Part shown: positions 19,140 to 28,548 of the stretch, piece after piece
Numbering within the stretch: the first letter of the stretch is position 1
How the letters are laid out: each line of letters begins with the position of its first letter
DNA from: Chitinophagaceae bacterium
GTDB taxonomy: Bacteria > Bacteroidota > Bacteroidia > Chitinophagales > UBA10324
Assembly: GCA_016717285.1 (NCBI GenBank)
Contig: JADKFU010000002.1
Coordinates: 124,001 to 188,000 of the forward strand
DNA length: 64,000 bases
Direction: 5' to 3'
Notes under the pieces: model-generated
Told to the model about the DNA's origin: nothing
Databases searched by the model: none
What the model saw: only the letters and a program-made list of their open reading frames with translations
Position numbers and translations under genes: made by a program

Positions 19140-20473
19140 TTATATTCTCTTCTTCACAAATTTGTGCTTGAGCATGCTTTTGTTTGTCAGCAATATTGTT
19201 TCGGCATCAGCAGCTTGGAAGATTTCAAGCGGACGGGATAAAATAAGGCTCGCGGGTGTTGGTGTACAGGATTGATTAATGTCAACTGGCTGAACTAGAT
19301 TGGGAAAAGCGGGAACAGTGCAACAATGAGCGACGCAATCACTTGGCATTGGATCTGGTAATTGGAAATTGAAGCCCTTGCCATAAATCACCATATTGAT
19401 ATATTCTGCAAGTTGGCTTCCAAATTTCAAGCTATTCCCACCCACCATGATGTCTTCCATTGTATGTCCGCTATTGTCTGGCACCGAAAACTCAGCCCGC
19501 AGGATCATATTCCCACTGCCACGTACAATTTTCCAGCAGTCTTCAAATGAAAGTCCCTGTGGAAATTCGATGGCTCCTGTGTCTAGGCTGTGGATATAGA
19601 GACCGACAGGATCATTAACCGTCACAGAGATCTTATTTCTTACCAATGTATTTATTCTGGACCCAATGGTAGGATCGCTAAATCGGTTGGGACTACCGTA
19701 TGCCGAACAACAAATCAAGGTCTTATCATCAGTGATAATGGATCCACTGTTGTCTGTTCTCACCACGGTGGCATCGGCCGCAAGATATATCTCTGCAGAA
19801 AGGGAGTTGGCGGGATGGCTTAGATGAAGTATGCCATGCGTACTATTCCATTTATTATGCGGATTATACCTGCCGTTTTGATTTTCATACTGTCCGTCAT
19901 CGTTTGGATAGTAAATATCCTTATTGAAAAAAGATCGTCCATAACCACGTTCTCACCGGTTATTTCCCTGTATTTGGCCAAAAGTAGCTGGCGGTCATTT
20001 TCAGCAATAAAAGTCCAGTACTCAGGGTTTTCGCAGGTAAACACTATTTTCTTCAGATGATTGCTTACGGGATCGTAGAAAGATTTCCATTCACAGTATT
20101 CATCCTGGTCCCTGAAAAAAATATCAGTGGCCTTAATATAATTTCCATTAACAAGATAACGGTACGGAGTTGATCTGCCATTCAGATCTCTATTCACAAC
20201 CGATTCCGTCATTCTCCACCGTTCATCCTGGTTTGGGAATACAAGTTTATACTTTCTGGGGTAGCCATTCCATGGGATTTCTCTTACAGGACCGTTTTCC
20301 GCTTCAGGATGTTCTAGTAGATTGAACAAGTATGGATTGGGAATGCCGTGGCTTTCTCTTAGGTACCTTATCGCCTGTTTATACCAATTATCAATGATAT
20401 TGCTCCATGCATCCTTGAGCGTTTCATTTAGATCCTGGATATAGGCCGGAGGTGAAAATTTTTGTATTGGCAT
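19140..20473 (-). CDS. Conserved uncharacterised protein paired with the DyP peroxidase (one frameshift)
   Basis: It encodes about 444 aa from ATG 20473. The first frame runs to ENVVMDDLF; the second continues with KDIYYPNDDGQYENQNGRYN and HGILHLSHPANSLSAEIYLA, then ends in HKFVKKRI. Joining them needs one more T in the run at about 19927. Recognisable blocks are DQDEYCEWKSFYD, FTCENPEYW and DPVGLYIHSLDTG. I recall proteins of this type next to Dyp peroxidases in Proteobacteria but know no named domain or function. There is no signal peptide or membrane segment. Tight linkage suggests a partner or substrate-handling role; this is inference. Confidence 0.7.
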
Positions 20474-21162
20474 CGCAGTTACATTGACTAAGATTATAAG
20501 AGTTTAAAGTTTTGAATCAGCGTAAATTAACTTTTTTTTTCCTTGGGTAAGAATACAGGCAGAAGATGCATTAAATCATCACCATTGATCCGGATACTCT
20601 CCTTTAAAATGAACTCGATGCCCGTTCACCAATACGATGATGAAAATGAACCAACTTTGATGCTTCGCGCGATGGTCCACAAGCAAACATCTTTTCCGCT
20701 AAAACATTGGTAATACGCGTTCAATCCATTGCTCTACTACACTTTCATCACTCAAATTGCCAACGTTTTTCTCAAGCGAAAGTATAAAAAATATTTGTCG
20801 GTTTTTCAGCAAAAATCTCTCCTTCCCGGCGAATTATTTAACTATCTTTCCCTATACAATCTCCCAATGGTATATTTTTAACCTATCCTACTTTGGAGGA
20901 GGCTTACCAGACTATTCGGAAAAAGTCTTATGGGTTAAGAGTATTTACACAGGTATGAGTTGTGTTATAAGACGATTGGAAAAATCCTTGGTGTAGATGC
21001 GATAACAGGAGTTGGGTGGTAAGGAAGGGTTGTGTCAAGACATAACCTTAATTAAACTTCAGTATCTCTATAAGAGATGTATTAACCTCCTTTCCGAGGA
21101 ACTATTCTAATGAGAAAGTGATATATTTATAACTGAAAAATAAACTTTGCAATTCAAAACAC
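20474..21162. other. Intergenic region containing a decayed double-HTH gene fragment
   Basis: There is no intact gene. At 20930-21040 the plus strand reads through broken frames resembling HTH2 of the regulator at 16711: aaaatccttggtgtagatgc corresponds to aaaatccttggagttgatgc at 17032-17051, followed by gttgggtgg versus gttgggaaatgg. The rest shows nothing I recognise. It carries the upstream region of the oxygenase gene at 21163. Confidence 0.45.
20930..21040 (+). pseudogene. Remnant of an XRE double-HTH regulator
   Basis: The DNA matches the second HTH coding region of the gene at 16711, including KILGVDA, but the frame is broken before and after. This suggests that a second copy of the regulator stood beside the biosynthetic genes. 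Confidence 0.4.
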
Positions 21163-21884
21163 ATGATTTCTGATAATATACTATTGACAAAAATTAAAGA
21201 CATACAAGGAAAAGGATATACTTTAATTTATAAAAGGGATCAGACTTTAGCTGGCACAGAGTTCGCTGAATTCGAAAAATTCAGAAAAGAATGGAACAAC
21301 CTTGGTCCCGACAACTACTTACCTAACAATGGCAAATATCGCCAGAGATGTTTTAGTAAATTTCACATTAGCACAGCTGGACAAATTTCAGTTTTGCCCC
21401 CAACTAAATACTTTCAATCAACCGAAGTCAATAAAATTACAGGAGGGATTGAAAAAATTATTGATCCGATACCATCCACCGCAATAAATAACCAAATTTT
21501 CAAAAAACTATTATTATCGAATTTTACTATTTTAAACAGATTTAATAACTTTTTAAGGCCTTGGGAAGTAAGCGTTCATTTTTTTCGTGTTCTATGCAAT
21601 AAAGAAACTTCTGCCTTACCTACCCCGGGAGGCTTGCATAAAGATGGGGTGGATTTTGTTACCGTACAATTGATGGAAAGAAAAAATATTACGGGAGGCA
21701 TAAGCAGGATTGCAGACAACGATAAAAATATTATCAGCCAATTCACTTTATTAGGCCCACTGGATAGAATCGTTATTGACGATAAAAGACTGATGCATGA
21801 TGCCTCTGAAATCTTTATCGGAGATGATCCTTCGATGAAGGACGGTCATAGGATATTTTAAATATGGATTATACTGCTATTTGA
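21163..21884 (+). CDS. 2-oxoglutarate/Fe(II) dioxygenase of the isoleucine-dioxygenase (2OG-Fe_Oxy_2) family
   Basis: The product is a soluble non-haem iron oxygenase of about 240 aa. Iron ligands: H159 and D161 in GGLHKDGVDF, and distal H212 in RLMHDAS. The order (WEVSVHFFRV, then HKD, then QLM, then LLGPLDRIVIDD) follows amino-acid hydroxylases such as Bacillus L-isoleucine 4-dioxygenase. The frame stops at 21861 after DGHRIF. One added base restores HRDILNMD to 21884, matching the family's FRDILLVTF ending with the 2OG-binding Arg, so a 1-bp deletion is likely. It converges with the ceaS-like gene. In this setting it could hydroxylate, and perhaps cyclise, a beta-lactam intermediate as clavaminate synthase does. 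It is not homologous to that enzyme by eye. Confidence 0.8.
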
Positions 21885-21891
21885 ACCTGTT

Positions 21892-23541
21892 TCAAAAAGA
21901 TTCTTTGAATGTATCTTGCTCAGAATACTTAAAAGGCACATCAAGTACCAACGTGCAATCATCATTATAATTTTCCAGTATGTTTTTTAGGTGTTCAATA
22001 GAGTTTACTTTCACTCCGGTACAGCCATTTGCTTCAGCAATTAAAGCAAAGTCCACTTTTGAAAAATTCAATATGTTCTGATTTGAAATATCAGGCTTGC
22101 CCTGCTTTTGATATAATTTTATTAATTCGAAGCTTGAGTTATTAAGGATCACAATTATGATATGAATTTTATTTCTGACCAGGGTTTCCAGATCACAACT
22201 TCCGGAATGAAACCCACCGTCCCCGCAAACTAACACTACTCTTCTATCTTTATCAATCAGCTTTGCTGCAGCAGCTGATGGCAAGCCGCTTCCAAAGCTG
22301 GATAACCCGGAATCAGTAAAAAAACTACGATGGGTCTCGGGTGCTGAAAAAATTATTGTATGATGTCTGTAATAGCCAATATCAGAAATTAAAATGCCCG
22401 CATTTATATATTCATTAATACATTTAATAATATTGATTGGTGACATTATTAATCCATCGTCATAATTATAGAGTAGTTGAAATCTTTCTTGCAGTCCTAA
22501 AAATCTCCTTAAAACCTTCTTTTCATATTTTTCCATCAAAAGTGCTTTCAGAATTATTTCGATACGCCCAATTAATTTCAGGTCAGGATTAAACTTACTT
22601 TCGATTTCCTTCATTTCAATGCCGGATAAAAGCAAGATTGTTTTTCCTCCCCATAAGCCCACATTTTGGGTAGTAAATCATCAGCATACTGGTATCCTAT
22701 GCAAATAAGTAAATCAACATCCTTAAAGATTTCTTCCAGTGCAGGATAACCTAAAATCCCTTCCATATATGGACTCGCTGAGCCTAAATTTAAATCATGT
22801 TCCCGGGGAAATATACCTTGTGCATTCGCTGATGAAATAGTCTGAATATTCAAAACTTCGCAAAATGATCTAACGTCATCATGTATATCCAGCCTTATTA
22901 CTTCCTGCCCTATTAAACATAATGGACAGTTGGAATGAGCAATCAAATCCCGGGCTTTTTGAAGATCGTCTGGTGTAAACTGATCATAAAGCCTGATAAT
23001 TTTCGGTATAGGAAATTCGCTGATGTTCCTCAGCTTTTGATATATTATCTCCTTATTATACAGATCTACTGGAATACTAATATGGACTGGTCCCGGGGGT
23101 TCTGTCATTATTATGTCAAATGCCTTTTCCAATAATGGCACCAGCTCATTCGCATGTTCGACTTCTTCTGAGAATTTAGTCACCTCACTAAAAATTTTTT
23201 TGATTCACACACTGATGTGTCAGGTTGTAAAATCTGTCATCGGATTCGAGTTGGGCAGTTATGATCAGCAGCGGTGAATTATTAAGAATTGCGGAAGCTG
23301 CGGCTGTTACTAAATTTGTAGCCCCGGGACCCATGGTTCCAAAGCAAACCTGAGGACGACGCGTCATCCTTCCTGTAAATTCCGCCATTATTCCGGCGTT
23401 GAATTCAACACGGCAGGTGATGAATTCTATCTCCGGAACCTCATTAAAAAAAATATATTTATTTTCTCTGCCAGGAACACCAAATACTCTTCTGATACCC
23501 CTTTTTAAAAATTCACTTAATAATACTTCAGATAACTTCAT
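21892..23541 (-). CDS. ThDP-dependent N2-(2-carboxyethyl)arginine synthase-like enzyme (CeaS-like), two frameshifts
   Basis: About 550 aa (CeaS2 of S. clavuligerus has about 573), in three frames from ATG 23541. It matches CeaS beyond general ThDP enzymes: RVFGVPGRE (CeaS KVFGVVGRE), RVEFNAG with the activating Glu (RHEFTAG), LTHQC (DTHQC), MTEPPGPVHISIPVDL, YMEGILGYPAL (YMDGILNFPAL), IGYQYADDL (VGYDYAEDL), SDIGYYRH (SDIGFFRH), ThDP motif GDGGFHSGSCDLET (GDGGFHSNSSDLET) and VDFALIAEANG (VDFVALAEANG). Breaks are at A runs near 23190 and 22637; one base each restores the frame. CeaS condenses glyceraldehyde-3-phosphate with L-arginine, the first step to clavams. It overlaps the bls-like gene by 14 bp. 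Acetolactate synthase is the general family alternative, but the specific matches argue against it. Confidence 0.85.
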
Positions 23542-25028
23542 TGAATCGGCGTTTAATTTCAGAAAAGTCTATAGATGAGTGGTGTATTTTATTTTCCATT
23601 AAAAGTTTAAGACATTCAAATGCAATTCGGTCCTTTACAACCCTTAGTTGTTCTCGTTTAAGTGTTTTGCCCACTAAAGATGTTGCTATGCTGGAGAAAT
23701 AATTTTCAGTGCCCGAACTTTGATGAATACCTATTTTTTCTCTCCATGCCGTTTCAGCAGGTAATACGTCTTTAAACGAAGTACGAAGAATGTATTTCTC
23801 AATATTGTTCTTAAATTTTAAATTCGTTGAGATCCGAAAAGCGAGATCTATAACCTCACTATCATAGTAGGGATAGTAAATCTCTTTATTATAAAAATTT
23901 GCTAGCGCCATGCTCGTTTCAGCTGACCACAAGGAGGTTTTGTATTCACTTGTTATTTGTGTTGATATATCAGAAAAGCTATTCCCTCTTTTTGCAAAGC
24001 CCCCAAAAATTATATCAGAACCATAACCTGAAACAATGGAATCAAAATCCTTTAACAAAACTTTATTCCCAATATGAACTGGCGTCAGGTATTCAACATA
24101 GATAGAATGATAGTGCTCCACACAGGAAATCACTTCGATAAAAGATTGTTCAAGTTCGTTTTCATTAACAATATATTCATCATAATCAAAATTTCTCGAT
24201 CTAGCAAAACGCGATGCTTCCGGAAATTCGTTATGATCTGGAAATCCTAAAGAAAGGGTTTGTGGTTTACCAAAGTTTTTAGAAACAAGAATTGCAACAA
24301 TGCTTGAATCCACGCCACCGGATATAAGACAGGCCGGCTTATTCTTTATCGGCAGATATTTTATCACTTTTTCCAGTACTGAACTTATTAACTCATTGGC
24401 TCTTTCTTCAGCAAGACAATCAATTGATCTAAATACTGAATAATACGGAATCAGAATTGCTTTTATTTGAACTTTTGTTATAGAACAAATAGCTTCCGGC
24501 ATACACCCGCTCCACCTGATTGAATACGGTTCTTTCTGGTTTTAAAATAGTAATCGTTCGCTGTGCTTTTTAAATGGTTTTATTTCTATATCGCATAAAA
24601 AATATTTTACTTCGGAAGAAAAATAGCAGTTACCATTTTCGTTATTGGAATAATATAACACCGGGCCGGGTACTTTGCCTGATCCAAAATACAAAGTACT
24701 CTCATGACAAATAATGATCGAGTAGGAACCTTCTAACAATTTGAAAACATCCAGTCCAAATTTTTCCCACAATAAGAATATGTCTATCCCCGCTAATTTC
24801 TTTCTTCCAGACTTATTTTCAGATATAAAACAATAGCCCATAACCATAAACAAGGCCCTATCTGAATGATACAGGTCATCTGATGACCCCTTTCTGAAAT
24901 CCATATTCCGAAAAGTTTATGGTTTCGAAAGAGAATTCCAGGTATTTTTTATGATCTTGATTATTAAAAGCAGGAGGGTTTGGATGAAATATTTTTTTGC
25001 TGATGAACCCTGAAAAGCCTGTTACCAT
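23528..25028 (-). CDS. Beta-lactam synthetase-like (asparagine-synthetase fold), three frameshifts
   Basis: About 500 aa (Bls2 has 513), spread over four frames starting at ATG 25028, which lies just past the ureohydrolase stop. The N-terminal part is a glutaminase-like domain without the catalytic Cys (FGLDVFKLLEGSYSIIICHE; Bls: YDLHAFRLVNGRFATVV). The synthetase part has the PP-loop SGGVDSS, EYLTP (EYLLP), SGYGSDIIFGG with the Tyr of the Bls dyad (TGYGADIPLGG), SAETSM with its Glu partner (LNEMS), DVLPAETAWREKIGIHQSSG with the catalytic Lys (DALPAETVNRPKLGVHEGSG). Bls adenylates carboxyethylarginine and closes the four-membered ring. Breaks lie near 24900 (G run), 24555 and 24465. No catalytic residue is lost. 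Confidence 0.85.
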
Positions 25029-25030
25029 AT

Positions 25031-25852
25031 TTATAGATTACAAAGCAGTTCAAATAAAATATTTGCGGCCAAAAGACTTGTTATTTCCGACGTATCATAT
25101 ACCGGAGCTACCTCGACTATATCTGCCCCAATGATATTAAAATTGCTTACTTCTTTCATTAGTTCCAATATTTCAAAACTCGTCATTCCCCCTGGAACAG
25201 GTGTACCCGTTCCCGGTGCAAAAGCGGGATCCACAACATCAATATCTATTGAAAGATAGTAAGGTATGGATTTGTTCCTTAATCTCTTCACGATTGAAAA
25301 ATCCAGTTTCCTGAATTCAGCCATTTTTATAAGGTTGATCATTTGCTTTTCTGCGAATTCAAATCCCGGTTTCCGGAGCTGCCCCCTCAAACCCAATTGA
25401 TAAATATTTTGCGGATTGACCAAACCTTCTTCCACTGCGTTTTTGATAAATGCACCATGGTGATATTTGTACCCGTTTACTGGTTCGAATGTATCGGAGT
25501 GTGCATCAAGATGAATTATTCCGAAATCTCTATGTTTTTTATGATAGGAACGCAGTATCGGTAAAGTGATTGAATGATCACCCCCAAGACTTACTAATTG
25601 CACTCCTTTACTCAAAACTATATCAACTTCGTCCTCTATTTTTTTTAAACTGGTTTTTTTTGAATAAGGATCCAACAGTATGTCACCTTCATCAATACTA
25701 TTTAAATCGAAGGGCATATATTTATCCGAATTAACACTGTATTCCCTCATTTTAGAAAGCTGCTCTCTTATCTTTGAAGGTCCCCATTTTGTTCCCTTTC
25801 TCCAATAAGTGCCCTCTTCATAAGGAAAGCCAAGGATTTTCCATTTTTTCAT
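25031..25852 (-). CDS. Ureohydrolase, probable proclavaminate amidinohydrolase (Pah-like)
   Basis: An intact 273-aa dimanganese ureohydrolase, first gene of the three-gene minus-strand operon. Metal ligands: H93 in GGDHS, D116/H118/D120 in LDAHSD, D203/D205 in SIDIDVVDP. It shares with S. clavuligerus Pah HLDAHSDT, YHHG, the run DIDVVDPAFAPGTGTP and EVAPVYDTSEITSLLA (Pah: EVSPLYDHGGITSILA). Agmatinases and guanidinobutyrases share much of this, so specificity rests on the neighbours: its downstream genes are Bls-like and CeaS-like. Pah removes urea from guanidinoproclavaminate, unmasking the amine. It is the only cluster gene without a frame break. Confidence 0.85.
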   Translation of the reverse strand: MKKWKILGFPYEEGTYWRKGTKWGPSKIREQLSKMREYSVNSDKYMPFDLNSIDEGDILLDPYSKKTSLKKIEDEVDIVLSKGVQLVSLGGDHSITLPILRSYHKKHRDFGIIHLDAHSDTFEPVNGYKYHHGAFIKNAVEEGLVNPQNIYQLGLRGQLRKPGFEFAEKQMINLIKMAEFRKLDFSIVKRLRNKSIPYYLSIDIDVVDPAFAPGTGTPVPGGMTSFEILELMKEVSNFNIIGADIVEVAPVYDTSEITSLLAANILFELLCNL

Positions 25853-25915
25853 AAACGTCTTATTATCTATCTAAAATACAGAAGAAAAGATTACTGAACA
25901 AAGACTTATTTTATT
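25853..25915. promoter_or_regulatory. Divergent promoter region of the beta-lactam-type cluster
   Basis: These 63 AT-rich bases separate the first codons of the ureohydrolase operon (minus) and the ATP-grasp gene (plus), so both transcripts must start in or near it. I see no confident promoter boxes or operator dyad. Confidence 0.45.
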
Positions 25916-27016
25916 TTGCAGGAAAATTATAAAATCTCAAGTCCACTAGCTCAAATCATGCGCACAAAAGGATTGAACTTTAGAAAACACAGTCAGAAAA
26001 AACCAAAGCAAGCAAATGCTATTACGGTCGGCCTGTTAATAGATGATGAATGCTTTTTTAATAATGACCCCCTCTATTTAGGCCTTACGGCTAAGTCAAA
26101 TGACATTATGGAATTTTATATTGCTGACGCTTTAAGAACTTTAGGTTACAAGGTACAAATCATTCCATTCAAAAATTCGATAGAAATACTCATCGAGGAT
26201 TTAAAGGCTCATCGATATGACTTGGTATTCAATATGGTGCAGCATTACAAAAATGACAGAAAAGGTGAGCTCTTTATCCCAGCAGTACTGGATATGCTCG
26301 GTATAAGATATACTGGACCAGACAGTGCCGGTATTTTTAACCATGAATAAAAAATAAGTAAGGATATTTTAATTCAAAACGGTTTACAGGCACCCATTTG
26401 CCGTGAGATATTCCGCAACGACAGCATGAAAATAACCGAAATGCAGTTTCCAGTAATCATTAAACCAAATTTTGAAGGTGGATCGGACGGCATTTTCCTG
26501 AAGAACATAGTAAATAGTCACACTCAACTGCAAAGAATAATTCGGCAGCTTTTTCTAAAGCAATACGACTCCGTTGTTGTAGAATCCTTTATTATGGGAA
26601 AAGAAGTTACCGTAGCAATCGTAGGTAACGGCGCCGATTTATGTGTTTATCATCCCAGGGAAGTGGTGTTTCCACTGGAAAAACAAACACAAGGACTGAG
26701 TATCCTTTCTCAACCAATTAAAAACAATAAGAAATTAAGAGATAAATTAAAGTTGTATTCGATGCCTTTAAATGAAGATAGAGCGACTGTTTTAAAAGTT
26801 AAAAAGATTGCAGCAAGGGTATTCAGGATATTAAAACTGAGGATTATGCAAGAATAGATATGCGCATTAACAGCGACAAGGAAGTATTCATTATCGATGA
26901 ATTGCAATTCCAACTTAAGGCCTGGTCCAAAGACTTTATTGGATCAGTTTAATGGAGAACCTTATGAAATTACCATTGAAAAAATAATAATTGCCTCCTT
27001 GAAAAGATATTCCTGA
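25916..27016 (+). CDS. ATP-grasp ligase, D-Ala-D-Ala-ligase-like (three frameshifts)
   Basis: Pieced together, three breaks give one protein of about 365 aa. The N-terminal frame (TTG 25916; ATG 25958 is also possible) has VGLLIDDECFF and YDLVFNMVQHY, and ends LGIRYTGPDSAG. The second has FPVIIKPNFEGGSDGI, the ATP-grasp lysine/glycine loop, then VVVESFIMGKEVTVAIVG. The third gives DYARIDMRINSDKEVFIID, and a fourth VN-type ending NCNSNLRPGPKTLLDQF, close to the family's Mg-binding ExNxNP. It ends at TGA 27016. Breaks are near 26345 (A run), 26837 and 26900. Such ligases join a carboxylate to an amine. In clavulanate clusters an ATP-grasp enzyme (GcaS) adds glycine to clavaminate, so a tailoring role is plausible but unproven. 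Confidence 0.7.
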
Positions 27017-27082
27017 TAAATAAAATTAACTATATATTTTATCCAAAATAGAGTATTTTCAAGAGGAAAGGGATATTCCTAG

Positions 27083-27097
27083 CCAATTCTCCTTATC
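27083..27097 (+). repeat. 15-bp copy of the comM 3' end inside the island
   Basis: ccaattctccttatc equals 16226-16240 and 34756-34770, the codons for the last residues (DKENW) of both comM copies, in the same orientation. It sits between the ATP-grasp gene and the IS3 element. It could be an attachment-site core or a relic of a third junction. A chance 15-mer match in this window is unlikely but possible. Confidence 0.4.
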
Positions 27098-27289
27098 TGT
27101 GATAATTAGTACTTGAACTAACAAACAGTCTCTAAAAGTTTCCAGTTGTCGGCAAGAAACGATTTAATGGTTTTTTCTTGTCAACATCCTCTCAATCAAG
27201 ATGGACTAAGCCAATACAAACTTGTAAGAATTTTGTCGCAGGCTTAATACTTTGTAAGCACCCCATTTTTAGGACAGGTCTGAACTAGA

Positions 27290-28195
27290 CTTTTGCGGGT
27301 TAAGAATGTTTGAAGTTAAAATGTTTACCTGATCATTGGTATTATTATTAAAACTGCTGTGGCATGTGGTAAACTCCGCAGGGTAATTGCGGGCAGCGAG
27401 TTTTCCACTTTCCACAGCATGGCGATAGCTAACTGGACTATAGCCGTGCAGCGACCCGTCCGGATGATAATGGTTGTAATCCTGTATCCATTCTTCACTG
27501 AGAGTTCTCACTTCTTTGATGCTTTCAAACAGATACGCATCTAAAATATCTTCACGGTACGTGCGGTTGAAGCGTTCTACATATCCATTCTGCATGGGTT
27601 TGCCGGGTTTGATAAATTGAAGTTGTATTTCATGCTCTTTGCAGAATGATTCCAGTGTATGGCTGATAAATTCATGACCATTATCTACACGTATCGATTC
27701 TGGTTTACCTTTCTCCCCAGATAACCCGTTCCAATATTCGCACTACACGCCTGGCAGGAAGTGATGTGTCTGCTTCAACAGCCAGTACTTCCCGGTTAAA
27801 GTCATCGATCAGGTTAAAGGTGTGGAACTTTCTTCCGTCAGTAAGTGCGTCACTCATAAATCCATGCTCCATTTTTTGTTGATTCCCTCAGGTTGCTCTA
27901 ATGCTATTTTCTCTCTATGCGGTAATCTTCGTTTGTGTTTGCGGCGAATGTTAAGTCCCATTAAATTATAGACTCGCTTTACCCGTTTGTGATTCCATTT
28001 TATTCCTTCATTGCGGATGCGTCCATAATACACTCCAAATCCCCTTGTGGGATGTTTCTCAGCTAAGCTTTGCAGCTTAGTGATCACTTCACTATCATCC
28101 TTACAACTTTTGTAATAGGCAGCTGACGTCGACAGTCCAACTATGCGACAGGCTCTGACCATGCTGATGGATGCGTCGGTTTTCACTTCTTCCAC
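27290..28195 (-). pseudogene. IS3 orfB (DDE transposase), broken
   Basis: The first frame runs from VKTDASISMVRACRIVGLS through NHKRVKRVYNLMGLNIRRK to KKWSMD. A lost base then gives a stop. The next frame has MSDALTDGRKFHTFNLIDDF, and after an extra base ESIRVDNGHEFIS and QNGYVERFNRTYREDILDAY. The catalytic triad positions (SMDF, VDNG, the Glu of ERFNRTYRED) are preserved, but at least two indels disable it. Confidence 0.85.
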
Positions 28196-28215
28196 CAGTT
28201 GCCGTTTGCGGCAGA

Positions 28216-28484
28216 ACCCTACAACTTTTTTTCGATGATCTCCTTTAATATCAGGTGATCAAGAGCGAGATCTGCATACATCGCTTTGAGTTTCCGGTTT
28301 TCCTCCTGCAGTTCTTTTAATTCTTTAAGCTGGCTTACTTCCATCCCCGAATATTTACTCTTCCAATTATAGAAGTAGCACGGCTAATGCCCAGCTCACG
28401 GCAAATGTCATCTGCTTTGCGACCCGCTCCTTCTTCTTAAAGGGCTTTTACAATTTGTGTCTCTGAAAACTTTCCTCTTTTCAT
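28216..28484 (-). pseudogene. IS3 orfA (HTH protein), broken
   Basis: From ATG 28484 it reads MKRGKFSETQIVKAL, then an in-frame TAA where Lys is expected, then EEGAGRKADDICRELGISRA. A 1-bp deletion follows in the codons for TFYNW, and another frame continues with SQLKELKELQEENRKLKAMY. This is the standard OrfA HTH plus leucine zipper. The nonsense codon is not explained by homopolymer error. Confidence 0.8.
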
Positions 28485-28548
28485 AATGTTGAAATTAGTG
28501 CTTAAAGTCTAATTTCAACCTGTCCTGTTTTTGAGGGTGTTTACAAAG

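Larger units (their letters stand above)
27250..28548 (-). mobile_element. IS3-family insertion sequence (about 1.3 kb), inactivated
   Basis: Imperfect terminal inverted repeats: ctttgtaagcacccc at 27250 and, on the other strand, CTTTGTAAACACCCT ending at 28548. Both continue with acaggac-like and tagac blocks (aggacaggtctgaactagac versus aggacaggttgaaattagac). Inside are orfA and orfB on the minus strand, both broken. No clear target-site duplication flanks it. Confidence 0.85.

Noticed and set aside
21892..23541. Acetolactate synthase for branched-chain amino acids
   Set aside because: No small-subunit or ilv neighbours, and motif-level agreement with CeaS (THQC, YMEGILGYPAL, SDIGYYRH) is far closer.
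23528..25028. Ordinary asparagine synthetase B
   Set aside because: The glutaminase Cys is missing and the Bls-specific LPAET...K.G.H.SSG and SAETSM sites are present, beside CeaS and Pah homologues.
25031..25852. A plain agmatinase/polyamine gene
   Set aside because: Not excluded by sequence alone, but it is translationally linked to Bls-like and CeaS-like genes, so a Pah role is preferred.
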